From Bolinopsis microptera (taxonomy: Eukaryota > Ctenophora > Tentaculata > Lobata > Bolinopsidae), in NCBI RefSeq assembly GCF_026151205.1, contig NC_087073.1, positions 4,361,001 through 4,425,000 on the forward strand: 64,000 bases of DNA, written 5' to 3'. Below, piece after piece: positions 24,374-36,400 of this stretch. Under the pieces are notes generated by a model. That model worked only from the letters and a program-made list of their open reading frames with translations. It did not search any database and was not told where the DNA came from. A program made the position numbers and the translations under genes. Each line of letters opens with the position of its first letter. The stretch's first letter is position 1.

Positions 24374-25230
24374 GTAGAAGCTCTTACGGGCAAAAAGACG
24401 TGTTTTCTGCTACGAGTTTAGAGACCTAACCGCTAATTAAGCACAATAGTATGATGTCTAAGGATCGATAATATGTTAAGAAGTATAAATTTGGCCTTAT
24501 TAGTCACGTGCTATACCAATGCGCGTTTTAAACTTTGACAGTCTATTACTCTAAGGCAAATAAAGTAATTATATTCATATTTTGTCAGCAATAAGATCAC
24601 ATTATTTTCTATTTGGTGTGAAAATATGAGCTAGAACGGACATAATCTCGCTGAGTTATAGCTGTTTGAAATTTATGATGAACGCGCGGGTGCCAATTGA
24701 TAACAACTAAATGCTTTTGCGCGTAGTGCGCGTCGAAAATTTGGCAAAAACGCTTGCGGAGTGAAAATATTCAAACTTCGATAAAGTATATGAAGTGGGT
24801 ACTTCTCGGAAAGGAAAAATTTAGACAAACACGATGTGACTATTTTTGGGTTGATTTAATACAACTCCAAAAACTTATTCAAACTTCAAGCAAAAAAGTC
24901 AAAATTTTTACCACTTTTTTGGATTTTTACCTGCGCTTAAATAGAGGGATTTGTTTTATTTTTATACCATCTTGTGCGGCTGTCTTTTAGCTATCTTCAT
25001 GCAAGTTTTGCCGACATGCCAACAAAATTAACTTGCCCAAATTATCAAAAAACATGGTTTTTTGGCCTATTTTTGGCCCCAAAATCGGTTTTTTGCGATT
25101 TTAACCGCGCTAACTCAGTCCAATCATTTTGAAACCACTTTTAATCGATTCTACGGTCAAAAATACGTCTAGTAAGGTGTATCTGGGGTCCCTAGCGTAT
25201 CGAACAGACAATGCCCGTAAGAGCCTCTAC
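24374..25230. mobile_element. TA-flanked inverted-repeat element (Tc1/mariner-like, non-autonomous)
   Basis: The left end GTAGAAGCTCTTACGGGCA is matched in inverted form at the right end (TGCCCGTAAGAGCCTCTAC), with TA outside both ends (24372-24373 and 25231-25232). The interior of about 820 bp has no recognisable transposase. The left end abuts the retrotransposon fragment. Confidence 0.6.
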
Positions 25231-25232
25231 TA

Positions 25233-26032
25233 TAGATGGTTGGATATGCTTTATATTTTTCGGACACTTTCCTTGTAAGTCTATGATTAAGCTTAAAAAT
25301 TTTTGTTGCAATTGGAGGTCGGGAAGGATATAATACTTAATATCTATTTGTTTGAAGAAAATTGTGCTGGCCTAAATTAGCGCTCCTACTATACAGTCGG
25401 CACGCGCGGCTCACTGTCTGCTGTCGAGGGCGCACTACCTATAATCACAATCCGAATAGAGATTCGGCGGAATGACAGGCTGAGCGCCGCCCAGTAACGA
25501 TGGGCATGGTTCACGTCAACTTCAACTTCAAGCTGCGAAGGATTGACATGAGACATCGTCAGTTAATTTGCTTATATTAATATATGATGTATGAGATAAT
25601 ATCAAATATGCACTGTAAATTGTAAGTGTAACCGCAATTTTGGAATTCCCTGTACCTATTTTTACATGAGGCTGCAGAGTGCAGCTTAGCAATGCCAATA
25701 TACCGTACAATCATGAAGTGTTCATTAATACAATTACACAATTACACAATAGTTATTGGGATTTCAAATAAATAAATTCAAAATTGGTGCGCCGCGCGTC
25801 GCACACGAAACGCGCGATTAAATATCAAAATAGAAAATAATTTTATGAAGGAGCATTTCAAGTTTGTGCAATGTGCTCGATCTTGCTTCCCATTATATTA
25901 GTTTTTCCATATTTGATATTCATATTAGTTTTTTAGAGGATTTTCTGGACGTTTTTCATTTGTATTTTGTAGAGAATAATACACAATATATGTTTTGACT
26001 ATTTTTATTCGTAGTCGTACAAAACTTTTAAC
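25233..26032. other. Intergenic / decayed repeat sequence
   Basis: No gene seen. Short GC-rich islets (for example GGCACGCGCGGC near 25400 and GCGCCGCGCG near 25790) stand out from the AT-rich background and probably mark old transposon ends. Confidence 0.4.
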
Positions 26033-26401
26033 TTGACTTTCGGTTTTGAAAAAATTATGACCCTCTCTGGAGAAATGAAGTTGGAGATAATCAAGAGATA
26101 TTATTCAAATGATAAAAGCCCAACTAAAACTAGGCGTTTCCTACAAAAGCTTTATCCCAAAGTGAAAGAACTGAGAAATTTGAATGCGAACACCATATAT
26201 CGGCTTGTGAAAAAATTCGAAACTGATTTTTCACTTCTGCCCAGACGACCGACGGGAAGACCAAAATCTGTTGTGGTCGACAAAAATATTGAAAAGATCA
26301 AACGGTCACTAGAAGAGAATTCAAAAAGATCCGTCAGAGACTTATCAAGGCAAACAAATTTGTCCAGTTCCACAGTGTGGAGAATTTTGAAGGTTTTTTA
26401 A
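26033..26401 (+). CDS. Helix-turn-helix exon, mariner/DUF4817-like transposase N-terminus
   Basis: This short ORF of about 120 residues is made of two helical segments: LSGEMKLEIIKRYY, then TIYRLVKKFE, then RPTGRPK, and IEKIKRSLEENSKRSVRDLS followed by SSSTVWRILK. This tandem HTH layout is that of the DNA-binding N-terminus of mariner/Tc1-type transposases (and DUF4817 proteins). The catalytic DDE/D part is absent downstream. The ORF could be a solo remnant, or an exon spliced at AAG/GTTTTT. A domesticated DNA-binding protein is possible but not shown. Confidence 0.5.
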   Translation: MTFGFEKIMTLSGEMKLEIIKRYYSNDKSPTKTRRFLQKLYPKVKELRNLNANTIYRLVKKFETDFSLLPRRPTGRPKSVVVDKNIEKIKRSLEENSKRSVRDLSRQTNLSSSTVWRILKVF

Positions 26402-27873
26402 AGCTAAACTTCAAACTTAGAAATTTTGTTCATAAAATTAGTTATATCATGTAAATTATTGCTATTTAAATAAGCTTTTAGTTTTAGTTGACAATTTATC
26501 GAACACTAGATCATGACAGTACAGTGTACATGCTGAGACAAAATCTGACGATATAATGATAAAATGTAAAATAACCGACAATTTATTAACTTTCAGATGT
26601 TGAAGAACAAGGAAGAAAATGTATAGACATGAGCAAGAAAAAGTCACAGCACACACGCGACGTTTTGAGAAAAGTAGCAGATATAATACTTAAAGTTATT
26701 TAGCAAACTGTTGAAGCTGGAAGTAGAATTAGGCCTACAAAATTTTAGGCGTATAGTTGTACCTCCAAGTTCCACAGCACCCAATTCTTAACCGCCGCCC
26801 CCTTTTGGTGGAAGGGGGAGGTGGTAGTACTATGGGCAATCCATGTCATTAAAAGTAATGTTTTCATAAATTTCATAAAACGCAACGCATTGCTTGAATT
26901 TTCTCTGGAGTGATAGCATTTTAACTTTAAATTTAGGGACTTTTATTTAAGTTCTCAACTAAATTATTTTAAAATTCATCTCGATGAACCTATATGATAC
27001 ACGCATAATTGATGACTATATTTTCATGTAAATGTTTCATGAAAATTAATAATAATTACTTTGTAAAATATTCAGTTTCTATTATTTACTGCAATTATTT
27101 GTTATATATCGACTCTCTTCCAATCAATGGATTACAATAAGTATAACAATGTCAATAAACATTTGTTTAGGTAAAATTTAAGAAATATTTACAATGCATC
27201 AATACAATCCATAAATACAATACTTCAAAATAATATTAAACCAAAAATTAGATATTTCCTAGATTGGCTTCATTGCAATCACTAACGAAGCTGTCCTTTG
27301 AATTATATAGTGAGAATGTTCCCTGCTCCACTGTCATTAGTCTTATTACTCTATACTATTATCGTATGATAACAATAAACTAATTTCTTTACATCGTAAA
27401 ATTAATCACAATTGCTTAAGTTTCGCAGTGACTGCCAAATCACCATTATTTTATAGTCCATCCATTTAAGTTTAACATTCGCTCACTCGGATGAAAAGAT
27501 GTAAATTAAGCTTCGTTATTCCGAAATCCAAGTTTAGTGGGACACTCCTAGTGTCGGCCCGGCTAATCTCCAGCAATATTATCTCTACTTACTAGAGATT
27601 ATTAATCTTAAGCATAAGTCAAGCCTAAGCATTATTTTTAATTGTTTGTTATTCTAGATACGACTCACATCCACTTATTGGATTCCCATAGCAATAAAAT
27701 AATTTGTTTACATGGTTAAATTATAATCATGATATTAATTGCTGAAGTTCCTAAATGACTGCCAAAACAATATTATTTAATAGTCCATTCATTGAAGTTT
27801 CCTTTGTTTCACATTTGCTCATTCAATTCAGACGAAACTATTCTGACCAAGTGAGCGGTCATTCAGAAGGAGC
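26402..27873. other. Intergenic, upstream of zinc-finger gene
   Basis: AT-rich. It contains a diverged direct duplication: about 27095-27495 and 27625-27840 share the blocks ATTGGATTCC/ATGGATTAC, ACATCG/ACATGG and GACTGCCAAA, and TAGTCCATCCATT/TAGTCCATTCATT. The second copy leads into the zinc-finger start, so this may be a duplicated promoter/5' UTR. Confidence 0.45.
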
Positions 27874-29726
27874 ATGGCACCTGCTAGAGGGCGAAAAAAG
27901 TTTGTCTGTTCAAAATGCGAGTATTTTACCACGGGGTCACGTAATCTGAGGGTGCATATGGTAGTTCACAGCAGTGATCGCCCCTTCCAGTGTAAACAGT
28001 GTGGCTTCAAGACAAAAACTTTGTATACACTAAAGGAGCATTCAAAAATACATTCAGATGATAAACCTTATTCATGCAACGAGTGTGATTTTCGGGCAAA
28101 ACATCACACAACTATCACTGTACATAGACGAACCCACACAAAGGAGAAACCTTATAAATGTACCCTGTGCGAATACGAAGCTAGACAGCACCCTCATCTC
28201 GTAGCACACATGCGAGTACACACCGGGGAGAAACCTTTCCAGTGTAAAAAGTGTGATTACAAAACTACACAAAGCAGCCATTTGAGGATCCACGAACGTT
28301 CTCACACCTCTGAGAGACCATACAAGTGTGACGTGTGTGATTATGCTGCTGCCCTCCCATGTAGTTTAATATCACACAAACGTACTCACACTGGTGAACG
28401 GCCCTATAAGTGCGATTTGTGTGATTATTCAACAACGCAGGATTGCGCTTTAAAAGTTCACAGACGAAGCCACACGGGAGAAAGACCCTACCCGTGCGAT
28501 GAATGTGATTTTTGTGCAAAAAGCAGCTGCAACTTGAAGTCACACAAACTTTCTCACTCCGATGAGAGACTGTTTAAATGTGAAACATGCGATTATAAAG
28601 CAAAAACCGAACGTAGTTTGAGGGCTTCATAAACTGTCTCATACTGATGAACGACCCTTCAAGTGCACTTTCGACCTCTGTGGGTATCGCAGCAATTACA
28701 AATCAGGGGTGCGGATTCACGAAAAGTCTCATTCTACGGAGAGACCATACCAGTGTGACATATGTGAATATAAAGCCAAAACCAAACATACACTTACTCA
28801 ACACAAACGAATAACTCACAGTGAGGTTCGACTTCACGAGTGTGATTTGTGCGAATTTCGAGCAAAAACAAAAGGGACATTGAAAAGTCACAAGCTTTCT
28901 CACAGTGGAGTGAGGCCATGGTTGTGTGATAAGTGTGATATGGCTACTAAAACTAAGAAGAAATTGTCGCAACATAAACGTACTCACACCGGTGAGAGAC
29001 CTTACCCATGTCCACAATGTGACTATAGAGCAGCCGAAAAAGCGTCTCTCAAGTGGCACTTAGCTGGACACTCTAGCGAAGTTGAAAAACCATACAGCTG
29101 TAAGTACTGTGAATACAGTACTCGCACTAAACAGATGATAACCAAACATATTTGGAATATGCACGAAGGATCACGTGACAGACCATTTGAATGTGATAAG
29201 TGTGAGTACACTTCAAGAACTGAGGAAGGTTTAACTGCTCACAAACTAACTCACAATGTGAGAATAAAACCCCACCAATGTCCTGAGTGTGACTACCGGG
29301 GACTGAGTAAGTCTGCTTTACAATCTCACATGGTGAGACATTCTGACGAAAAACCTTTTCTCTTGCAAAGTCTGTAACTACCAAAGCAAGTGGAAATACT
29401 CGCTTAAAGTACACATGCTAAAACACTCTGACCAGAAACTTTTCTCGTGTGACCGCTGTGACTTCCAAACCAAATGGCGGTCCTCTATTAAAAAGCACTT
29501 AGTGAGACACTCAGACCGACAACCTTTTTCATGTGAGCTATGTGACTTCAGAACTAAGTTCAACCACGATCTGAAATCACACATGGTTATGCACTCTGAT
29601 GAGAAGCCGTTTTCATGTGACCACTGTGATTTTCGGGCCAAGAAGAAATCCTATATTGTTAAACACATCCAAGGAATGCACAGGGGGGAACCATCCTTTC
29701 TCAGCTCTCTTCAGAGCGAAACATAA
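27874..29726 (+). CDS. C2H2 zinc-finger protein, about 21 fingers, two frame breaks
   Basis: ATG (MAPARGRKKFVC) opens an unbroken array of C2H2 fingers joined by TGEKP-like linkers: 27874-28632, then 28625-29377, then 29365-29726. With two single-base corrections the array reads about 616 residues and 21 fingers. Many fingers have the CDxCDY/F core seen in long poly-ZNF transcription factors and insulator-like proteins. Break 1 is near 28625-28631 (one surplus base before HKLSH); break 2 is near 29361-29367 (one surplus base before SCKVCNY). Both are +1, and zinc ligands are intact on both sides. The protein is probably a nuclear sequence-specific DNA-binding protein; targets cannot be read. 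Sequencing indels, a recent pseudogene, or short introns missed by me are the options; no GT-AG pair fits. Confidence 0.8.
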
Positions 29727-30624
29727 AAATAGGACTCGATAAAAATCGCGGTAAGAATCTTTTTCCCCATGTTTTATTATTATGTTTTCATGGTTAGCCG
29801 TTAGCTTATATTACTTCGCATCTAATCCACTGATTTCTAATTATAATTTTCTGCTAGGCAAATAACTCAATTGCAATGTACTAGTATCGAGATTGATTCA
29901 AGAGACATGAATTGTGTGATTATCCTCAGAGAAGTCGGGGAACAGTTAAGAGATGCAGCGCGACGTGAGAGTTAACACTCTTAGAATTCTGTGCCTTCAC
30001 CTAGCTAAAGCTCAGAGTAGTCCAACAGTTACTTTTTAAAATATTTCTACCGGAATAATTAAAACGCTACATTCCATCGAACTCAATTTAATTCTATAAG
30101 CAATTGCACGTTTAAAAAAATTAAAAAACTATCTTTGCGTGCACCCTGTTTATTTTTAAGATCACAATTTATCTGAAGTTTTACAGCCTTATCGTTGATC
30201 ATGATATTGTACTGAGACATTATAGTTTATACGATAGCTTTGATTTTGTATACTGAATTCGGTACTATCTTTTAAATTCTGTTAGATTACAGTTATCACC
30301 GTTAACCACATTAAATTAAGTTTTTATCTCAAAAAAAATGCTTTTATTTAAGTATCACGCGATCCTTACTTCATCAAGAATCAATAATCAGACACAACAT
30401 AAGTATTAAGTGTTACATTAATAGCAGACAACTGTCTTCCTACGTACACGACTCCCAGGTGGCTGGTTTGTTAATTAAAAGAAATGATTACTTATCTTAA
30501 ATCATTAGTTCATTTAGCATAAAATTCTGATTTCCTGAAAGCCCAGTTGGTATGTGGTTGCGTGCAGTTATTTTATTTATACTTTGCTACTTGCCGCCTT
30601 TGATTTAAGACTAAGAGCTTCAAC
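29727..30624. other. Intergenic, no gene seen
   Basis: AT-rich spacer between the zinc-finger gene and the GPCR gene on the same strand. No repeat or RNA gene recognised. Confidence 0.6.
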
Positions 30625-33150
30625 ATGTACAAGAAAGTAGATTTGTTCTCTTTACTCAATATTAATGTTTCGGAGTTTCAGTCAGTGGACAATGTTACCA
30701 GAGGTCAGTCTGCAAAGATTAAGGGATATATTCGGATGCTAGGAATATGTTCATTGTATTTGTACAGTGCTGTTCTCATTTCATTGAAATCAGATGAGCA
30801 TTTGAAATTTCCAAGTATTCATATCGCAGCTAATATGTCCTGGACCTCACAATATCAGCGTACATTTTCAATTCCAGGTAACCCAAGAGCAGAAGAACTT
30901 GCCCACCCCTACATCTTCACAATCTGTCTCTTCATCACGGGAATAGTTGCTACCCTAGCGAACCTCGTCCTGATATTCACATTCTTCGTGAAGAGACGAC
31001 TCAAACATCTCCACAACGTTTACATCACTAATCTCACTATTAATGACCTGATTCTTGGTATCGTCACTTTTGTAGCCGCTGCTTTAAGTCTGTGAGTTTA
31101 ATCGGGCTTGGGTCAGGACGGTAGATATCAATAACTGCAGAATAATCCATTTTAAATACTCACTATTTAATCCATCTTATTACATGATATGTCATTAGAA
31201 CAAAGTTTCTCCCTGAATGAAATTTAATTTGATGATTGGTTTTAAGAGCAGTAAAACATTATCAAGATTGGCCACAGTTTCTGAGTTTCTATATCCTCAG
31301 AGCGCCAGATAAGAAGGCATTACCAATAACAATCTGTCACGTGACGAGTTCCCTAGACCACTATTCGGTCACGTGCTCTGTCTTCACTCTAGCGCTGTGT
31401 GCTCTTGACAGGTACATATTCGTGGTAAACCCTCGGAGGTACAGGGAAGGTCAACTCTCCCTTCAAAGGTTTGTAATTTTACAGATTTAAAGATATTTCC
31501 CATCTTAAAGGCCAGTATTTTCTGATCTTATAGTACGTCGCAGACAGTGCTTGAATAAAATGAGAAGCATCCTTAACATTCTTGGCAAACACTTATTCAG
31601 CACTTTACATGGTATTTATCAGGTCGTTATGGATACTCAGTGGAACTTGGATAACGTCCTTTGTAATGAGCATGGTACCTCAGTTTGGTTGGGGACTTCC
31701 TGGACTCTCATTTGTCACTAGCAGGTTGAAACGTAGAAAACTACCTGTTTTAAAACATTTTCATAAATTCTTTGATGTGATTAAAATGGGAATTTGAACG
31801 CACCAACCAGCGTGTTTGCACAGTTTTCACTGACAAATTTGTTAGTTAACTGTGGATATCTGCAAATGAATATGAACATTTGACATTCACATAAATACCA
31901 TTCAGGTGTCCATTTTACAAGATAGGAGAAACTGTATATCCGCTGATAGATATACTCATAACACTACCATTACCACTGGTTCCCATCATTACTCTTTACG
32001 CCAAAACTTACATTGTAGCTCTGAGAACAGAAACTGATAAAGATATCGTCAACGACCGGTTAAATAGAACCAAGGTAATAGCCACTTACAGTTCTATGTA
32101 CATTAGAAGAGTAAATCATGACGAGTTTCGAAATTAATAATATGCAGTTATGACCGGATATTATCCAACTATCAGCAGTTATGACTTGTGATCTTGACGG
32201 GGGATTCTTTGAAATCTGTCCTTATTTTAATGGAATTGTTGACAGCTTTTTATTTACAGAGTTGCTACATGTTTACTTTAGTAACATTGATCTACCTTTG
32301 GTCAACAGCTGGGGCCTACGCTTACTCTATCAGAGCTTGGTTCACTGGGGATTTGCCTCACACATTGCACTTTGCCATCGTCAAGGTTACAAAACAGAAT
32401 GTTATTACGAATTCAATAGCCATAAACTATAAAGATAAGAACCATTTGTGTTTTATACAATTTCTTTAAATTTTCCTTATCAAGCACACGTTTGTATGAC
32501 ATGTTACACTTAAATTTTAAACTGTAACAAAAGTCTAAAAAATGGTTGAGTTTCAAACAAATAAATAAATCATTTTCACTGCAACATCATATTATAGTTT
32601 AAAAACATCAAAACTTGATAACGCAATAACTGGACAAATTTCAGCTGTTATTCAGATTTGGAGCAGCAATGAGACCGGTGATATTCATATCTCTGGACTG
32701 GGAGTGCAGGTTCACAATAATGAGCATGATACCGAGGATAAGCCAAATTAGACGCAATTCCACTGGAAGTTCTAGTGACATTTCAACACCAACTAGTCTC
32801 AACAGGTTCTCTTTTTTACCCTGAAATGAAACTTGAATATGTTGGCGTTGTGTGTCTGCTTATTCCATTCTGGGTATACATTTCACGTACTTTTTATAGC
32901 ATTACTATCATTTTATTCCTTCAGGATAAGAAGACCATCTTTCTGCAACAACTCAGTGACTGCAACTGCTGGTTCAACTGACTCTTACTACTCCCGTCAT
33001 CTCAGTATTGACACTAGACCCATCAGAAAAATGAGTCTGGTGGAAGGGGGCCGGATCTTGGCAGAGGGAAGTGCTGCTACATTAGTTCGGTTTGATCCGA
33101 AAATGACTCAGGGGGTCAAGTTTGGCAGACAGTGGGCCAGATGTGGTTAA
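30625..33150 (+). CDS. Rhodopsin-class GPCR, eight exons
   Basis: Exons: about 30625-31091, 31301-31468, about 31601-31724, 31906-32074, 32260-32385, 32645-32805, 32925-33150 (TAA); the third may begin slightly earlier. TM1 is IFTICLFITGIVATLANLVL, TM2 LHNVYITNLTINDLIL, and TM3 ends in ALCALDRYIFVVNP (the DRY motif, with the preceding ECL1 Cys in ICHV). TM4 is RSLWILSGTWITSFVM, TM5 LIDILITLPLPLVPIITLYA, TM6 YMFTLVTLIYLWSTAGAYAY. TM7 (LLFRFGAAMRPVIFISLD) lacks the usual NPxxY. The tail is Ser/Arg-rich. The start is uncertain: ATG 30625 gives a long hydrophobic leader, and an internal Met in NMSWTSQ is an alternative. The border between the TM3 and TM4 exons does not join in phase with my first-choice sites. 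Ligand unknown. Confidence 0.75.
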
Positions 33151-33422
33151 ATTAATGAAATTTTGGGAATGTTCTTGACTCTGCTCATCTGCTCTAGTAT
33201 ATAATGACTAATGCGTGGCTTAATGGCTGGTCCGAGTTACACTTTAGCCTATTAATATCACGCGAGCAGGGCACATGCAGACGCGCATGGCGCGGCACGA
33301 AATATATTGCACTAACTGCAGAAAGATGCATTTGTGTCATTTCAACTGCGTCGCGCGTTACAAAACACTTTGATTTTAAATGTAACCACTGGGGCTTATA
33401 CGCATTCACTGGCTCATGTGAT

Positions 33423-36400
33423 TTAGCGTCTTAATCTCGCTAAATGTAACTGAAGGTCCATTTTATCAGCCGCAAGTCTGGTCATTTCATCTTGATGAGC
33501 CTGCTGTGAGAACTTCAACTGATTCTCCAACGCTCTTACTTTCAGTTTTAAAGAAGTTTCAGCTGGAATGTTCTCGAAACTGTCAGAATCAGCCGAGTTC
33601 CCCAGAAAGACAGGTTCTAATTTTGGTACTGCTAAAGCGGTATCAGTGACTGGTGGGGGTGGGGGTAATAGAGCTGGTCTGTTGTGGAATGTGCCTGGTC
33701 TGTTCCGGAATGTGTTCTGATCAATGTGGGTTCCTTGTAACATTCCCTCCAGCTGTTCTATAACTTTCTCTTGGTCTCTGCAAGTCCTCTCCAGTACTCT
33801 CGTTACTTTCACCTGGAGGGGTTGTCAATGTGTGCGGCATTTCACTTGGAATGTAACAATTTCCATTCATTGTAACTTCATTGTAAAAACTAGAATAAAT
33901 TCGTTTTGAGTGTGGGTTTTACAATTTAATGATTCACAATTAAATCGTTAATATTTCTGCTATCAATAAATTTTTACTGAATTTATGAGTAGAATTTGAA
34001 TTGTTATTTTGTCAATACATAAAATAATAACCTTATCTTGAAGTTTCAGCAGTAGTTGGTTTTGTGATGTGTGGGCACTTCTCAGCTCGTTTATTTCACG
34101 TCGTTCAGTCTCAAACGAGGCAAACTTAAGTTTTATAGACGACACCGTATCACTCAAGTCCTTGTTATCCTCCACCTATACAACAAGAGGAATGCTGATC
34201 AGTTAAAAGTTATCTTTAATCCGTGCTAAAGATAAGATGCAATTCTAGTAATTTCATAACATTGTCTCACGAAGACAGCTTAGATATACTTTATTAAACA
34301 CTATCCAACAAGTAAGCCTGACGTTATGCATGACTATTTTGAATTAAGCTGATTACTTGATCTCGTAGTGCTCGTCTAGCACGTATGACTTCTTTTATCA
34401 GATCGTCTTTCGGAACATTTATAAGAGAGACATCGTGGATTGGTTGCTGGAGTTTTGAGAGCCCACTCTTCAATCTGGTGTTGTCTTTCTTCAGGGCTAT
34501 AATGTAGTCCCTGCAGGCCATAATGTCTTTACCCATCTTCTGTACTGCGTCCCTTAATTATAATTAATTCAGACTTAGTCCATTATTTAAAACACTAGAA
34601 ATAAAGTTGAATTATAAATCGTCCAAGAACATGATACTGATGGGTATTGGGTAACTGGTAGGTGATCCGTCTTTTGTCTAACACGTGGCAGCGATTAACC
34701 AAAAACGTTCCTGCATTGACCGATACAACTTAGAATCACTGTCACGTGTCAAAACATCAATTAACGGAACTGCCAGCTAAAATACCTGTATTTCCTGAGT
34801 TCGTTAGCTTGCTGTTCTATTACTTTAGTCATGTACTCTGCACTGTTATCTTTACTGTCGTCGTAGTGTATGCTACTGTTATCGGCTTGTTGTGTTTGCG
34901 GTGTGGCGTGACGCTGTAACAACTACAAAGTGATAAAGTCTTTAATTAGTTTCAAATAACTAGATCTTTAAAATTTCTTAATTTGAAGTTTTGAGTTCGA
35001 TTATTTTCATGTATTGTGTATCGTAACGAGTTAGGCTTAACAAGCAATATAAAAGTATCGAGTTAACAAGTTAACAAGTTAGTGACAATTAAAAATAATT
35101 GTCAGAACATAACCTGAAGTCACTGCACAGAGTACACACCATAGCATTACCTGTAGTATAGCTGAGTGATCAGGAAGTGCCAGACTATCTTTATCATATC
35201 CTCTCTCCCTGGGCTCAGCTACCACACTGTCATTATTAGTGACCAAATTAGTGACCAAATTAGTGACCACACCACCAGGCTCAGAGTTAAGCTGTTGTCT
35301 GGTTACTGGTCTAACAACCGTCTCACGTTGCCTCCCCCACTCTAGCATTGTGTCAGGGATGTTGTTTGGAGTCAGAGGTGGACTTACCCCTGTTAAAAAG
35401 AGAAAACCCTTTAGCACATAAAGACATAATACAGGGTGGCCCAGAAGTAACTACCCACACGCAACCCTTTAATAACTCACGTAATTCGTATAAGAATTGC
35501 TCAAAAATTTTAGAGAATATAAAAATGGGTCAAACTTAGATTTCCTGAAAATTTCGTAAAATTTCATCAATTACAGAGGGTGTGGCACGCCACTCCCTCT
35601 TTTTCACCATTGTCACTATAAAGTGAGAACGTTCTGGGCTAGGAACTCCAAAATTTCTAGACAAATTTGGTTTGATAATTGAAGTGCTCTCCCAAAATTT
35701 CAAGTTGGTTGTTTACAATTTAATCGAGTTATGACCCTTTGAAGATCTTGCGGATACGTGATCTCGGCACTTAATCAGTGATTTCGTCACCCAATCTGAA
35801 TCAGTGATCTCATCGGGAGTTTTTCGCTAGCGTGCATCAATGAGCCTCATTCTAGTTCCACCTCATGAGACTTAAATTTCACAATTCTTAGTTCCTGAGA
35901 ATGATCCCCTGGTTTCAGCTGGCTACCGGAGCAATATTTTTACCACTTCATCAGAAATTGTTCAAAAAAATATTTAAATAAGGAGCAGCCGTTGTGACGT
36001 AACTGAAAGAAGGATATAAAATGATGGTTAGTACAAAACTTGACCATATTTTACTACTATGGATTACTACTAGTAGTAGTGCACTAGATAATCCGCCTCG
36101 TTATTTATACTCAGTTAACACTTAACGTACTATACATCTGTTAACATCTGAATATACGTCCAGTTAATGTATAAGTTTCTTACTACATTTTTGTTGTTTA
36201 CAGGACTTAGTCTTCAAACGTTCCATATACCCTGCCTATTGGTCGACATGACATTGTAACCTAGTAACAGTAACCCTAGCAACAGTGACCTAGCAACAGT
36301 GACCTAGCAACAGTGACCTAGCAACAGTGACCTAGCAACAGTGACCTAGCAACAGTGACCTAGCAACAGTGACCTAGTAACAGTAACCTAGGAACAGTTA

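Noticed and set aside
24754..24990. 78-residue ORF inside the TA-flanked element
   Set aside because: Low-complexity Lys/Phe-rich translation without transposase motifs.
28072..29641. Minus-strand ORFs opposite the zinc-finger array
   Set aside because: Antisense shadows of the C2H2 repeats.
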